DNA from: Pasteurella canis
GTDB lineage: Bacteria; Pseudomonadota; Gammaproteobacteria; Enterobacterales; Pasteurellaceae
NCBI RefSeq assembly: GCF_900454865.1
Contig: NZ_UGTV01000015.1
Location: forward strand, 1,178,001 to 1,242,000
Direction of reading: 5' to 3'
DNA length: 64,000 nt
Each line of letters begins with the position of its first letter. Within the stretch, counting starts at the first letter, position 1. Below, piece by piece: positions 1 through 9,158 of this stretch. A program made the translations under genes and the position numbers. The notes beneath the pieces were generated by a model, which saw nothing but the letters and a program-made list of their open reading frames with translations, did no database searches and was not told the origin of the DNA.

Positions 1-441
1 TTTTTCCTTCAAGTTCCACGCATTTTTGACCGCACTTTGCTGATCGAGAATCACTTGGCTACGAGTATTGCTTTTTTTCCCTTTTTCAGCACTACTTTTG
101 ACAAAACTGCCTGTCCCAAATACAACATCGTCTGCATTAATAATCGTCGTTGTTTGATATTTTTCTGCATTCAATTGTGCTGCCTTAATGGCCTCCATCA
201 ATGGTTCATTTTTTTCTTTTACACTACTACGCCCTGCAAAATGGTGCAAAATACGCACTTTACCAGCTAAATTTTTAGAATACCAAGGCTGATAACTGAT
301 TTTTTCTCCTTGTAGTACTAATTCACCATCAGTCGCCACATTTACGGCAGGTAAATATGTATTCAATTGAATATTGTGTGCCAAAACATGTGGCGCGAAT
401 AACATTGTAGCAAGTGTTAAAGCCAAGGTTATTTTTTTCAT
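1..441 (-). CDS. ytfJ: YtfJ family periplasmic protein, 5' part only
   Basis: The frame read from the ATG at 441 down to the window edge encodes 147 residues and is open throughout. It begins with a signal peptide (MKKITLALTLATMLFAPHVLA), followed by segments close to E. coli YtfJ: GELVLQGEKISYQPW, GKVRILHHFAGRSSVKEKN and YQTTTIINADD. YtfJ is a conserved periplasmic protein with a thioredoxin-like fold and no firmly established function. An AAGGAAA ribosome site sits just upstream of the ATG. The rest of the gene lies outside the window. A Haemophilus-type uptake core at 29-37 reads as QSAVK in this frame. Confidence 0.85.
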   Translation of the reverse strand, partial: MKKITLALTLATMLFAPHVLAHNIQLNTYLPAVNVATDGELVLQGEKISYQPWYSKNLAGKVRILHHFAGRSSVKEKNEPLMEAIKAAQLNAEKYQTTTIINADDVVFGTGSFVKSSAEKGKKSNTRSQVILDQQSAVKNAWNLKEK

Positions 442-523
442 TTTAGTTTCCTTTTTTGTGATAAATCTAGTGATTCTACGGGAAAAATAATTTTCAACAA
501 ATCAGAGTTGTTAATGTAGATTT

Positions 524-552
524 TTGGTAGAATTTCGCTTTTTTGCTATACT
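524..552 (+). promoter_or_regulatory. Promoter of phnA
   Basis: The -35 TTGGTA (524-529) and -10 TATACT (547-552) are separated by 17 bp and lie 33 bp before the phnA ATG. The match is by eye against sigma-70 consensus. Confidence 0.65.
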
Positions 553-584
553 TTCGCATCATTTTATTGAAGAAGGAAAAAAGA

Positions 585-917
585 ATGGAACACATGCCAA
601 ATTGTCCAAAATGCCAAAGCGAGTATGTTTATCATGATTCAATCAATTTTGTTTGCCCTGACTGTAGTCACGAATGGTCTGGCAACGATGTCGTGGAAAG
701 CGATGAAAGAGTTGTTAAAGACAGTAATGGCAATATTTTACAAGATGGCGATTCTGTCATTTTAATTAAAGATTTAAAAGTGAAAGGTTCTTCAATTGTA
801 CTGAAGAAAGGCACTAAAGCGAAAAATATTCGTTTAGTCGATGCCGATCATGATGTCGATTGTAAAATTGATGGACAAAGCTTTTCGTTAAAATCTGAAT
901 TCTTGAAAAAGGCTTAA
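585..917 (+). CDS. yjdM: PhnA/YjdM family zinc-ribbon protein
   Basis: 110 residues matching E. coli YjdM (formerly PhnA) along its whole length. An N-terminal zinc ribbon (CPKC at residues 6-9, CPDC about 18 residues later) is followed by the family segments [25 protein letters not shown] and [15 protein letters not shown]. The family was named for phosphonate metabolism, but a phosphonate-hydrolase role is not established and the function is uncertain. The frame stays open upstream to 543, but that would overlap the -10 box. The ATG at 585 has AGAAGGAAAA just upstream and matches the family start. Single gene, ended by a strong hairpin. Confidence 0.9.
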   Translation: MEHMPNCPKCQSEYVYHDSINFVCPDCSHEWSGNDVVESDERVVKDSNGNILQDGDSVILIKDLKVKGSSIVLKKGTKAKNIRLVDADHDVDCKIDGQSFSLKSEFLKKA

Positions 918-922
918 TATGC

Positions 923-960
923 AAAATGTGCTATTAAAACATCAGTTAATAGCACATTTT
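923..960. terminator. Bidirectional terminator between phnA and the Excalibur gene
   Basis: A 15-bp perfect stem, AAAATGTGCTATTAA with its complement, closes an 8-nt loop. A/T runs on both sides suit the convergent genes phnA (+) and the small secreted protein (-). Confidence 0.8.
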
Positions 961-963
961 TTA

Positions 964-1176
964 TTATTTGCGACATTTCGAAGAACCATAGCTACTCCCA
1001 CCAGGTAAACATTCACAAGCCTCACCATCACCATCGGCATCTAAATGATATGCTGCATATCTTTCCATATAAGCTTGTGCTTGTGCCTGTGTTTTAAAAT
1101 TCTTGCAGCTCATCCGTTTTGCTACAGCATTATAAGAAATACTTAAAATAAGTAATCCAAGCAAAATGTGTTTCAT
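964..1176 (-). CDS. Small secreted Excalibur-domain protein
   Basis: 70 residues: a signal peptide (about 1-19, ending NAVA) and then a single Excalibur calcium-binding domain. Its hallmark DADGDGEACE (DxDxDGxxCE) appears at about residues 47-56, with paired cysteines (MSCKNF, CECLP, SKCRK). The Excalibur domain is an EF-hand-like calcium-binding module found in exported bacterial proteins. The protein is probably periplasmic or secreted, and its specific role is unknown. It converges on phnA and shares its terminator. Confidence 0.8.
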   Translation of the reverse strand: MKHILLGLLILSISYNAVAKRMSCKNFKTQAQAQAYMERYAAYHLDADGDGEACECLPGGSSYGSSKCRK

Positions 1177-1255
1177 TTTATCTCCCCTTCATTATGTTGT
1201 AACCAACAATTGGAGTTATTTTAAACACACATAATGTAGACATAAAGCGAAATAG

Positions 1256-1271
1256 TTTGATCTACTTCACA
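1256..1271 (+). promoter_or_regulatory. CRP-like site upstream of the rbs promoter
   Basis: TTTGA-TCTACT-TCACA matches TGTGA-N6-TCACA at 9 of 10 positions. It is centred about 60 bp upstream of the expected transcription start, the class I CRP spacing. The rbs operon of E. coli is subject to catabolite control, so the position is plausible. Confidence 0.6.
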
Positions 1272-1288
1272 GATCGAACAAAACTCTT

Positions 1289-1316
1289 TTGCACTTTTTT
1301 TATTTATCCTTACACT
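1289..1316 (+). promoter_or_regulatory. Promoter of the rbs operon
   Basis: The -35 TTGCAC (1289-1294) and -10 TACACT (1311-1316) are 16 bp apart. The RbsR palindrome starts 10 bp after the -10 box, so a bound repressor would cover the start site. Confidence 0.6.
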
Positions 1317-1326
1317 GATTACAACC

Positions 1327-1346
1327 TCATCGAAACGTTTCGATGA
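1327..1346. promoter_or_regulatory. RbsR operator palindrome
   Basis: A perfect 20-bp palindrome, TCATCGAAAC followed by its inverse, with central CGAAACGTTTCG. This is the LacI/RbsR operator type, close to the known E. coli rbs operator core CGAAACGTTTCG. It lies between the -10 box and rbsD, and its likely ligand protein RbsR is encoded at the end of the same operon. Confidence 0.85.
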
Positions 1347-1373
1347 AAATAAAAAACTAAGTTGAGGTATCTA

Positions 1374-1793
1374 ATGAAAAAAACAACTGTACTCAATGCA
1401 CAATTATCCCAAGTCATAGCCACTTTGGGGCATACTGATAGTTTGACTATCTGTGATGCAGGGCTACCTATTCCAACGCAAGTTGAGCGCATTGATTTAG
1501 CACTCAGTGCAGGGGTTCCCAGCTTTTTACAAACGTTTAATGCCGTAGTCTCAGAAATGTTTGTTGAACGTGTCGTCATCGCACAAGAAATAAAAGAAAA
1601 AAATCCGAAAATATTGACCGCACTGTTAAACAGCCTCTCTCAACTTGAACAACAGCAAGGTAATCACATTGATGTGGAATATGTTAGCCATGAAACATTC
1701 AAGGCTTATACACATCATAGCAAGGCCATTGTACGCAGTGGCGAATGTTCACCTTATGCTAATGTAATTTTATATTCAGGCGTACCATTTTAA
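1374..1793 (+). CDS. rbsD: D-ribose pyranase
   Basis: 139 residues, the same length as E. coli RbsD. RbsD interconverts the pyranose and furanose forms of ribose in the cytoplasm so that furanose is available to ribokinase. Conserved segments are visible: [16 protein letters not shown] with the catalytic-region aspartate, [12 protein letters not shown], and the C-terminal [16 protein letters not shown]. The start at 1374 is chosen because TGAGGT lies 8 nt upstream and the protein then begins MKKTTVLN like the family. First gene of rbsDACBKR, directly behind the operator. Confidence 0.95.
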   Translation: MKKTTVLNAQLSQVIATLGHTDSLTICDAGLPIPTQVERIDLALSAGVPSFLQTFNAVVSEMFVERVVIAQEIKEKNPKILTALLNSLSQLEQQQGNHIDVEYVSHETFKAYTHHSKAIVRSGECSPYANVILYSGVPF

Positions 1794-1805
1794 GGGTTAT
1801 TCAAT

Positions 1806-3302
1806 ATGCAACATCAACCTTTACTCAAAATTAGCGGTATTGATAAATCCTTCCCAGGTGTCAAAGCATTAAGCAATGCCTGCTTATCTGTTTATGCAGG
1901 GCGTGCCATGGCATTAATGGGTGAAAATGGAGCAGGTAAATCAACTCTAATGAAAGTATTAACGGGTATTTACAGCAAAGATGCAGGCACCATTGAATAT
2001 TTAGGTCAACAAGTCACATTCAAAGGTCCTAAAGACTCTCAAGAAGCAGGGATCAGCATTATTCACCAAGAATTGAACTTAGTCAGTAACTTAACTATCG
2101 CTGAAAATATTTTCTTAGGTCGTGAATTTACTACCCCATGGGGGGGAATTGATTGGAAAAAAATGCACCAAGAGGCCGATAAATTGCTCAAGCGTCTTGG
2201 TGTACCACACAGCAGCCACCAACTTTGTGCAGAATTATCCATCGGTGAGCAACAAATGGTAGAAATTGCCAAAGCTCTCAGTTTTGAATCTCAAGTTATC
2301 ATTATGGATGAGCCAACCGATGCGTTAACTGATACTGAAACTGAAGCTTTATTTAAAGTCATTCGTGAACTAAAAGCGGAAAAACGTGGCATTGTCTATA
2401 TTTCACACCGTATCAAAGAAATTTTTGAAATTTGCGATGATGTTACCGTACTGCGGGACGGGCAATTCATTGGCGAAGCGGCTGTCATCGATCTTGACGA
2501 GGATCGCTTAATTGAAATGATGGTTGGGCGTCGCCTCGATGAACAATATCCTCATTTAGATCAAGCACCAGGCGAAGTGTTACTTAAAGTAGAAAGTCTC
2601 ACAGGCAGCGGAGTGTATGATGTGAATTTTCAGTTACACCGTGGTGAAATTCTCGGTATTTCGGGCCTAATGGGTGCAGGTCGCACAGAATTAATGAAAG
2701 TTATCTATGGTGCACTACCACGTAGCAGCGGAAAAATACGCCTCAATGAGAAAGAAATCCACAATACCTGTCCACAAGATGGCTTAAATAATGGCATTGT
2801 CTATATCTCGGAAGATCGTAAAGGTGATGGCTTAATTCTTGGTATGTCAGTCAAAGAAAATATGTCGTTAACTGCCTTAGAATATTTTTCCAAAGCCATT
2901 CAAATTGATCACAGTGCAGAAAAATTGGCCGTAGGCGATTTTATCACGATGTTCAATATAAAAACCCCAAGCCAAGATCAACAAATTGGCTTACTGTCGG
3001 GGGGGAATCAACAAAAAGTAGCTATCGCAAAAGGATTAATGACTCGCCCTAAAGTCTTGATTTTAGACGAGCCAACTCGAGGCGTTGATGTTGGTGCCAA
3101 AAAAGAAATTTATCAACTGATCAACGAATTTAAAAAAGATGGTTTAAGTATCATCATCGTGTCCTCTGAAATGCCTGAAGTACTTGGCATGAGCGATCGC
3201 ATTTTAGTGATGCATGAAGGACGTATTAGCGCAGAATTCCAACGTGGTGAAGCCACTCAAGAGAAATTATTAGCCGCCGCTATCGGTAAAAGTGCGGTCT
3301 AA
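1806..3302 (+). CDS. rbsA: Ribose ABC transporter, ATP-binding protein
   Basis: 498 residues (E. coli RbsA 501), made of two fused ABC modules. The first has Walker [10 protein letters not shown] (39-47), signature LSIGEQQ and Walker [13 protein letters not shown]. The second has a degenerate P-loop ([10 protein letters not shown]), as is usual for sugar importers of this class, plus signature LSGGNQQ and [12 protein letters not shown]. It powers ribose import with RbsC and RbsB on the inner face of the membrane. It follows rbsD by 12 bp. A Haemophilus-type uptake core at 3290-3298 encodes the last residues KSAV. Confidence 0.95.
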   Translation: MQHQPLLKISGIDKSFPGVKALSNACLSVYAGRAMALMGENGAGKSTLMKVLTGIYSKDAGTIEYLGQQVTFKGPKDSQEAGISIIHQELNLVSNLTIAENIFLGREFTTPWGGIDWKKMHQEADKLLKRLGVPHSSHQLCAELSIGEQQMVEIAKALSFESQVIIMDEPTDALTDTETEALFKVIRELKAEKRGIVYISHRIKEIFEICDDVTVLRDGQFIGEAAVIDLDEDRLIEMMVGRRLDEQYPHLDQAPGEVLLKVESLTGSGVYDVNFQLHRGEILGISGLMGAGRTELMKVIYGALPRSSGKIRLNEKEIHNTCPQDGLNNGIVYISEDRKGDGLILGMSVKENMSLTALEYFSKAIQIDHSAEKLAVGDFITMFNIKTPSQDQQIGLLSGGNQQKVAIAKGLMTRPKVLILDEPTRGVDVGAKKEIYQLINEFKKDGLSIIIVSSEMPEVLGMSDRILVMHEGRISAEFQRGEATQEKLLAAAIGKSAV

Positions 3303-3318
3303 ATTTTAAGGATTTATT

Positions 3319-4287
3319 ATGACGACTCAAGCAAAACCCTTTCAATTAGGTAAATTTTTAATTGAACAACGCTCAGTTATTGCTCTATTAGTATTGATTG
3401 CAATTGTTTCTATAATCAATCCTGATTTTTTCAGCATTGATAATATTCTGAATATTCTACGTCAAACCTCTGTTAATGCGATTATTGCTGTCGGTATGAC
3501 CTTTGTGATTCTGATTGCTGGTATCGATCTCTCTGTTGGTTCAGTGTTAGCATTAACGGGAGCTATTGCAGCATCAATGGTTGGTGCAGAACTTCCTATT
3601 TTATTCGTTATTCCAGCCACGCTACTTATTGGTACTTTACTTGGTGGTGTCAGTGGTGTCATCGTCGCTAAAGGTAAAGTACAGGCATTTATTGCAACAC
3701 TAGTAACCATGACATTATTACGTGGCGTAACAATGGTCTATACTGATGGTCGCCCAATTAGCACAGGTTTTTCTGAAGGTGCTGATGCCTTTGCTTTCTT
3801 AGGTACAGGTTATGTGCTCGGTATTCCTGTCCCTATTTGGATTATGGCATTTGTTTTTGCTGCATCTTGGTATGTCCTAAAACACACGCGTATTGGTCGT
3901 TATATCTACGCTTTAGGCGGTAATGAATCAGCTACGCAACTATCGGGGATAAACGTCAATAAAATCAAGATTTTTGTCTTTGCAGTCAGTGGTTTCTTAT
4001 CTGCACTGGCAGGCTTAATCGTCACCTCGCGTCTTTCTTCTGCACAACCTACTGCTGGTGTCTCTTATGAGTTGGATGCTATCGCTGCAGTTGTTGTCGG
4101 TGGAACCAGCTTAATGGGTGGTAAAGGACGTGTTATGGGGACATTAATTGGTGCATTAATTATTGGTTTCCTAAACAATGCACTCAACCTATTAGATATT
4201 TCATCTTATTACCAGATGATTGCGAAAGCCTTAGTCATTTTGGTCGCTGTTTTAGCCGATAATTACTTAGGAACGAAAAAAGTTTAA
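3319..4287 (+). CDS. rbsC: Ribose ABC transporter, permease
   Basis: 322 residues (E. coli RbsC 321), almost entirely hydrophobic with about eight to ten predicted membrane segments. The BPD_transp_2 family signatures GMTFVILIAGIDLSVGSVLALTG (start of the loop region, residues about 57-78) and GGTSLMGGKGRVMGTLIGA are present. It forms the inner-membrane pore of the ribose importer. It sits 16 bp after rbsA with an AAGGAT ribosome site and 28 bp before rbsB. Confidence 0.95.
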   Translation: MTTQAKPFQLGKFLIEQRSVIALLVLIAIVSIINPDFFSIDNILNILRQTSVNAIIAVGMTFVILIAGIDLSVGSVLALTGAIAASMVGAELPILFVIPATLLIGTLLGGVSGVIVAKGKVQAFIATLVTMTLLRGVTMVYTDGRPISTGFSEGADAFAFLGTGYVLGIPVPIWIMAFVFAASWYVLKHTRIGRYIYALGGNESATQLSGINVNKIKIFVFAVSGFLSALAGLIVTSRLSSAQPTAGVSYELDAIAAVVVGGTSLMGGKGRVMGTLIGALIIGFLNNALNLLDISSYYQMIAKALVILVAVLADNYLGTKKV

Positions 4288-4315
4288 CCCACTCACTCTG
4301 TAAGGAGAACTGATT

Positions 4316-5203
4316 ATGAAAAAACTTCAAAAATTAACTACTTTGGCGTCAGCATTAATGCTCAGCCTCGCTGTAAGCGGTACTGCGCTAGCTAAAGAAA
4401 CTATCGCATTAGCCGTATCAACTTTAGATAACCCATTCTTTGTCACATTAAAAGACGGTGCGCAAAAAAAAGCAGATGAGCTTGGTTATAAACTCGTTGT
4501 ACTTGACTCGCAAAACGATCCTGCGAAAGAGCTAGCTAATGTTGAAGATTTAACTGTACGTGGTGTGAAAGTGCTTTTGATTAACCCAACAGACTCAGAA
4601 GCAGTCGTTAATGCAGTGAAGATGGCAAACCGCAATAAAATCCCTGTGATCACTTTAGACCGCGGTGCGGTTGCAGGTGATGTTGTCAGTCACATTGCTT
4701 CAGATAATGTTGCAGGTGGTAAAATGGCAGGTGATTTTATCGCGCAAAAATTAGGTTCTGGTGCAAAAGTGATTCAATTAGAAGGTATTGCAGGGACATC
4801 TGCGGCACGTGAACGTGGCGAAGGTTTCAAACAAGCGATTGATGCACATAAATTTGATGTATTGGCGAGTCAACCTGCTGATTTCGACCGTACTAAAGGT
4901 TTAAATGTCATGGAAAACTTACTTGCCAGTAAAGGGGATGTCAAAGCTGTCTTTGCACAAAATGATGAAATGGCGTTAGGTGCCTTACGTGCGATTAAAG
5001 CAGCAAATAAAGATGTTTTAGTGGTCGGATTTGATGGTACTGATGATGGTGTCAAAGCCGTTGAAACAGGTAAAATGGCAGCAACTATTGCACAACAACC
5101 TGATTTAATTGGTGCTCTTGGTGTCGTGACTGCTGATAAATTATTGAAAGGTGAAAAAGTCGACGCTAAAATTCCTGTGGATTTAAAAGTCATTAGTCAA
5201 TAA
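4316..5203 (+). CDS. rbsB: Ribose-binding periplasmic protein
   Basis: 295 residues (E. coli RbsB 296). A signal peptide of about 25 residues ends SGTALAKE, and the rest is a peripla_BP_4 sugar-binding fold. Recognisable family segments are [48 protein letters not shown] and GFDGTDDG. It captures ribose in the periplasm and delivers it to RbsAC. A strong ribosome site, TAAGGAGA, precedes the ATG. The following gene is separated by a short stable hairpin that may protect this part of the mRNA. Confidence 0.95.
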   Translation: MKKLQKLTTLASALMLSLAVSGTALAKETIALAVSTLDNPFFVTLKDGAQKKADELGYKLVVLDSQNDPAKELANVEDLTVRGVKVLLINPTDSEAVVNAVKMANRNKIPVITLDRGAVAGDVVSHIASDNVAGGKMAGDFIAQKLGSGAKVIQLEGIAGTSAARERGEGFKQAIDAHKFDVLASQPADFDRTKGLNVMENLLASKGDVKAVFAQNDEMALGALRAIKAANKDVLVVGFDGTDDGVKAVETGKMAATIAQQPDLIGALGVVTADKLLKGEKVDAKIPVDLKVISQ

Positions 5204-5228
5204 TACATCATCTCTATGATGCCTCGTT

Positions 5229-5250
5229 GGGCAGATCATCAAATCTGCCC
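5229..5250 (+). other. Intercistronic hairpin between rbsB and rbsK
   Basis: GGGCAGAT, a 6-nt loop CATCAA and ATCTGCCC form a perfect 8-bp stem with no T-run. It is more likely an mRNA-stability or partial attenuation element behind the abundant binding protein than a full terminator. Confidence 0.6.
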
Positions 5251-5276
5251 ACAGTTCAACGCAGTAAAACACAAAG

Positions 5277-6215
5277 ATGAGCGAAAAGAAAATGAAAAAA
5301 TTAACCGTTCTTGGCAGTGTAAATGCCGATCATGTGATTTCCGTACCGCATTTTGCTAAACCTGGTGAAACCTTAACAGGTAGCAATTATCATATTGCTT
5401 ATGGTGGTAAAGGGGCCAATCAAGCAGTCGCAGCGGCACGCTTAGGGGCTAATATTGATTTTATTGCCTGTATTGGTGACGATGATATTGGTCAAGCAAT
5501 GAAAAAAGCATTCGCACAAGATGGTATGAATACAGACGCTGTTGTTGAAATCAAAAATAAAATGACAGGCATTGCAATGATTCAAGTCTCTGCTAGTGGT
5601 GAAAATAGTATTGTGATCTCCGCTGGTGCAAATGCTTATTTAAATGAAGATATTATTGATACTTTTGCTGATAAAATCATACAAGCTGATGCGTTATTAA
5701 TGCAGCTTGAAACGCCATTAAGTGCGGTGATTTCTGCTGCCAAATTAGCAAAATCATCCCATACTCAAGTTATTTTAAACCCTGCTCCTGCTCAAGCATT
5801 GCCAGATGAACTTCTCACGCTACTAGATATGATCACGCCTAATGAAACAGAAACAGAAATTTTAACAGGAGTAAAAGTAGTAGATGAACAAAGTGCACAA
5901 CAAGCCGCCCAAGTTTTCCATCAAAAAGGTATAAAAACGGTACTAATTACGCTGGGCTCAAAAGGTGTTTATGTTAGCCAACAAGGACAAACAAGTGAAA
6001 TTGTCGCGGGTTTTCGCGTTGAAGCAAAAGATACAACCGCTGCTGGCGATACATTTAATGGTGCCTTAATGACAGCATTATTAGAAGATAAACCACTTGC
6101 TGAAGCTATCCGCTTTGCTCACGCAGCGGCAGCCATCAGCGTGACGAGACAGGGGGCTCAGCCTTCCATCCCAACAAGAGAAGAAACGCTTAATTTTCTC
6201 AAAAATAATACATAA
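5277..6215 (+). CDS. rbsK: Ribokinase
   Basis: 312 residues (E. coli RbsK 309), a PfkB-family sugar kinase that phosphorylates ribose to ribose-5-phosphate. The N-terminal signature GGKGANQAVAAARLG and the C-terminal ATP/anion-hole motif DTTAAGDTFNG are intact, with the catalytic aspartate at about residue 258. LNPAPA and TPNETETEILTG are also typical. Neither possible ATG has a strong ribosome site: 5277 gives MSEKKMKKLTVLG and 5292 gives MKKLTVLG. The longer one is listed. A Haemophilus-type uptake core at 5720-5728 encodes SAV. Confidence 0.93.
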   Translation: MSEKKMKKLTVLGSVNADHVISVPHFAKPGETLTGSNYHIAYGGKGANQAVAAARLGANIDFIACIGDDDIGQAMKKAFAQDGMNTDAVVEIKNKMTGIAMIQVSASGENSIVISAGANAYLNEDIIDTFADKIIQADALLMQLETPLSAVISAAKLAKSSHTQVILNPAPAQALPDELLTLLDMITPNETETEILTGVKVVDEQSAQQAAQVFHQKGIKTVLITLGSKGVYVSQQGQTSEIVAGFRVEAKDTTAAGDTFNGALMTALLEDKPLAEAIRFAHAAAAISVTRQGAQPSIPTREETLNFLKNNT

Positions 6216-6226
6216 TTAACTATTTC

Positions 6227-6306
6227 CCCGTATAAACCACTTGAGTATCAGATCACTTTTAGTTAAAAAATATTCATTAAAAGTGAAATGGTAGGTTAAT
6301 CGGGGA
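6227..6306 (+). other. Nested hairpin between rbsK and rbsR
   Basis: An outer stem CCCCG (6227-6231) with CGGGG (6302-6306) can be extended by AACC/GGTT. It encloses a perfect inner stem CACTTTTA (6255-6262) with TAAAAGTG (6279-6286). AGCTTTTC follows. It could act as an attenuator or processing site that lowers rbsR expression relative to the transport genes. Function is inferred only. Confidence 0.45.
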
Positions 6307-6372
6307 GCTTTTCTTTGCTGATGTGATACAAGTAAAGAAAACGAGATACTTCAAGAACAAGGAAACGATCTT

Positions 6373-7368
6373 ATGGCCACAATGAAAGACATCGCTAGGA
6401 TAGCACAAGTATCGACATCTACCGTATCCCATGTGATTAATAATTCACGTTTTGTCAGCGATGAAATTCGTACCAAAGTATTAAATGTTGTTCAAGAACT
6501 AAATTACACCCCCTCTGCTGTTGCACGCAGCCTGAAAGTAAAAGAAACGAAAACTATTGGCTTACTGGTCACGGCAACGAATAACCCATTTTTTACTGAA
6601 GTAGTCAGTGGTGTTGAACAATATTGCAATCAGCATAATTACAATCTGATTTTATCTAATACGGAGGGTAATACCGAACGATTACGTAACAATCTGCAAA
6701 CCTTAATTCAAAAGCAAGTAGATGGTTTGCTGTTAATGTGTTCTGACTCACGTATCCAAATCGGTAAAGATCTTAATGTAAACTTACCTTTTGTCATTAT
6801 GGACTGGTGGCCAACTGAAGAAAGTGCAGATAAAATCTTTGAAAATTCAGAATATGGTGGCTATTTAGCAACAAAAGCGCTCATTGATAAGGGACATAGA
6901 CACATTGCCATTATCACAGGTAATCTTAAGAAATCACTCGCGCATAATCGACTTAATGGCTATAAAAGAGCACTTGCTGAAGCTAATATTCCATTACGAT
7001 CTGAACTGATTATAGAAAGTCATTTTGACTTTGAGGGTGGTATGGTTGGAATGGAAAAAGTACTCGCTATCACTCCTCGCCCAACTGCAGTTTTTGCTTG
7101 TAGTGATAGTATTGCTTTTGGCGCCTACCAAACTATCTGGCGACAAGGATTGACCATTCCTCAAGATATTTCAATTATTGGTTATGACAATATTACTTTG
7201 GCTCAATATATGTCCCCACCTCTCAGCACTATCAACCAACCTAAAGCAGAATTAGGAAAACTAGCAGTGGAAACACTACTACAACGTATTAAAAATCCTT
7301 CAGAAATACACCGCACTTTATTACTCCAGCCTGAACTTATCCTACGTGAATCTATCCAAGCTTTATAA
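6373..7368 (+). CDS. rbsR: Ribose operon repressor, LacI family
   Basis: 331 residues (E. coli RbsR 330). The N-terminal LacI helix-turn-helix reads [20 protein letters not shown] with hinge helix [12 protein letters not shown]. It is followed by a ribose-binding-protein-like sensor domain ([39 protein letters not shown]). It is expected to bind the 1327-1346 palindrome and release it in the presence of ribose. It ends the rbs operon as in E. coli, with an AAGGAAA ribosome site. An uptake core at 7310-7318 lies near the 3' end. Confidence 0.93.
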   Translation: MATMKDIARIAQVSTSTVSHVINNSRFVSDEIRTKVLNVVQELNYTPSAVARSLKVKETKTIGLLVTATNNPFFTEVVSGVEQYCNQHNYNLILSNTEGNTERLRNNLQTLIQKQVDGLLLMCSDSRIQIGKDLNVNLPFVIMDWWPTEESADKIFENSEYGGYLATKALIDKGHRHIAIITGNLKKSLAHNRLNGYKRALAEANIPLRSELIIESHFDFEGGMVGMEKVLAITPRPTAVFACSDSIAFGAYQTIWRQGLTIPQDISIIGYDNITLAQYMSPPLSTINQPKAELGKLAVETLLQRIKNPSEIHRTLLLQPELILRESIQAL

Positions 7369-7668
7369 AGAATATGTTAACAAATTTTAATTTGACTATT
7401 ATAAGCACAATTCATAAAAATATTCTTAACCATAAAAACTAGTGAAAATAAAAGCTTTAATAAAAAGTAATTATTTAATAATAATCTTATAAAATGTTAC
7501 TTAATTAATATAAATGGATTAAAAAATTACTTAAAATATAATAAATATACAAATTTAGATCTAATTATCAACAATTAGAATACTTATATTATTAAAAAAT
7601 TGATGACGTATTTTAATTGAACTAAGATAAAAACCACATCTATATAAAACATCATAAAAGAATTTATC
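7369..7668. other. Very AT-rich intergenic stretch
   Basis: 300 bp of strongly AT-rich sequence between rbsR and the protease gene. I see no convincing ORF, no GC-rich terminator after rbsR and no tRNA. Short inverted repeats occur (for example CTAATT/AATTAG near 7560-7580), but they are expected by chance in such composition. It presumably holds the protease promoter, and H-NS-type silencing would be plausible. Confidence 0.5.
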
Positions 7669-9132
7669 ATGCAACAAAAATATCAAAAATTGATTATTCC
7701 TACTTTATCTCTCTTTTTTGCCTCCTGTGGCGGTGGCGGAGGTAGTGAAAATGCGACACCACCGATTAATCAACCTAATACATCAAGAAATAACCATACG
7801 TTGTTACCTGAAATAATACAGCTAGATAATGATGAGTCGAGTACAATATCAAATTCAGACTCAGAAAATTCAACTAACATAAATGTTGAACCCCTACCTA
7901 ATTTAGAGGCTTCATCTAATTTAGATGAAGATAAGGTATCTAATTCAAGTATCGTAATTAAATCTAATTCAAATTCTATTTCTGATCTTCATACAAATAT
8001 ATTATCTAAAACGAATACGAATTTACCAATCCATACACCTTACAATGTTCAAAATAATCAACACACTCCTATTACTGATAAAGAAAAACCTCATACTAAA
8101 AACTTAACGCCTACTCTAGAGGTAACTGAAACATCCGAAAATAAATTACAAACATCACGATTAACAACAAATAATAAACATGACTCACTCAATAATCCTA
8201 CTCATGATATAAATGCATCAGAAGTATTCTCTTTATTACCTAAACATACACAGTATATTGATGATGAAAATACAATCAAAGATGTTGCGATCATAGATAC
8301 AGCTTATTATCTTAGTGACAGTTTTAAAGACAAAAATGGTCAACTCAGACTACAACTACATAATCAACATAGCGCATTAACACCTACAATATCTTCCCAT
8401 GGTACGATGGTCGCCGCAGTAATTAATCGATATAACTCAACAGCAACCATGTACGCATACAATACTCACCATAATACCAGTCAAATCTTTCTAGTAAGAA
8501 ATACTGACTATGACATTGCTCACAGCAAAGGAGTGAGAATTTTTAACAACTCTTACGGTTCTGATGCAATAGACTCTGAATATGCTATTTCATTGGGAAA
8601 CAATATAGAAAAATATGCAAAGGAAGACAGTATATTTATCTGGTCTGCCGGAAATGAAAATAAAAACCATGCCTCACCCGATTCATTACATCCGACAATA
8701 AATGATGATACAAGAAATGGCTGGATAAGCGTTGCCGAGGCGGATTACAGCAATGGTATTTATAGAACGACTGAACGAAAAATCTATGACTATGATCATT
8801 TGAATCAACTTAAAGCGTCTAATTATATAGGAGAAAGTGCCAAAACTTGGGGAATCGCTACACAAGGCACATATTGGTTACCTTTAAAAGACAAAGATGG
8901 AAAAGCAAACTATACATTTGCTTCAGGGACCTCTTTTTCAGCACCTCGAGTAACTGCTGCTGCGGCTAATGTTTGGACTAAATTCCCATGGATGGATAAT
9001 CACCTTGTTGTCGTTAGCCTATTATCCACAGCAGATAAACCAGGCACCTTTTTAAAAGGACAAAACTGGGGGAGAAGTTGCACTCTATTCAGATTCAACT
9101 TCCTTTATTGCTTAAACCTCTTTATGTACTAA
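7669..9132 (+). CDS. Truncated NalP/AspA-type S8 serine protease lipoprotein
   Basis: 487 residues. The lipoprotein signal ends FFASC followed by GGGGGS, as in NalP-like autotransporters. A long Asn/Ser/Thr-rich low-complexity linker runs to about residue 190. The subtilisin domain follows with all three catalytic motifs: Asp in VAIIDTAY, His in SSHGTMVAAV and Ser in SGTSFSAPRVTAAA. The protein stops about 50 residues after the Ser motif, just where the family continues from GWG into passenger and beta-barrel. After NWGR the frame runs into SCTLFRFNFLYCL, unlike the family, next to a run of five G. The translocator is therefore missing, and this looks like an autotransporter remnant. A short secreted S8 protease is the alternative. 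AT-rich, probably acquired. An ATG without a strong ribosome site (AAAGAAT) starts it. Confidence 0.7.
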   Translation: MQQKYQKLIIPTLSLFFASCGGGGGSENATPPINQPNTSRNNHTLLPEIIQLDNDESSTISNSDSENSTNINVEPLPNLEASSNLDEDKVSNSSIVIKSNSNSISDLHTNILSKTNTNLPIHTPYNVQNNQHTPITDKEKPHTKNLTPTLEVTETSENKLQTSRLTTNNKHDSLNNPTHDINASEVFSLLPKHTQYIDDENTIKDVAIIDTAYYLSDSFKDKNGQLRLQLHNQHSALTPTISSHGTMVAAVINRYNSTATMYAYNTHHNTSQIFLVRNTDYDIAHSKGVRIFNNSYGSDAIDSEYAISLGNNIEKYAKEDSIFIWSAGNENKNHASPDSLHPTINDDTRNGWISVAEADYSNGIYRTTERKIYDYDHLNQLKASNYIGESAKTWGIATQGTYWLPLKDKDGKANYTFASGTSFSAPRVTAAAANVWTKFPWMDNHLVVVSLLSTADKPGTFLKGQNWGRSCTLFRFNFLYCLNLFMY

Positions 9133-9158
9133 AAAACCATCCAACAAAAATAAGTTTT

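Noticed and set aside
37-270. Plus-strand open frame of 77 codons
   Set aside because: It lies antisense to ytfJ, whose signal peptide and family motifs are clear on the minus strand.
543-584. Longer N-terminus for phnA
   Set aside because: The extension overlaps the -10 box and does not match the family; ATG 585 has the ribosome site.
7910-7930. 21-bp palindrome CTTCATCTAA-T-TTAGATGAAG inside the protease gene
   Set aside because: It lies in a low-complexity Ser/Asn/Asp-rich linker with repetitive codons; a chance product is likely and no function is suggested.
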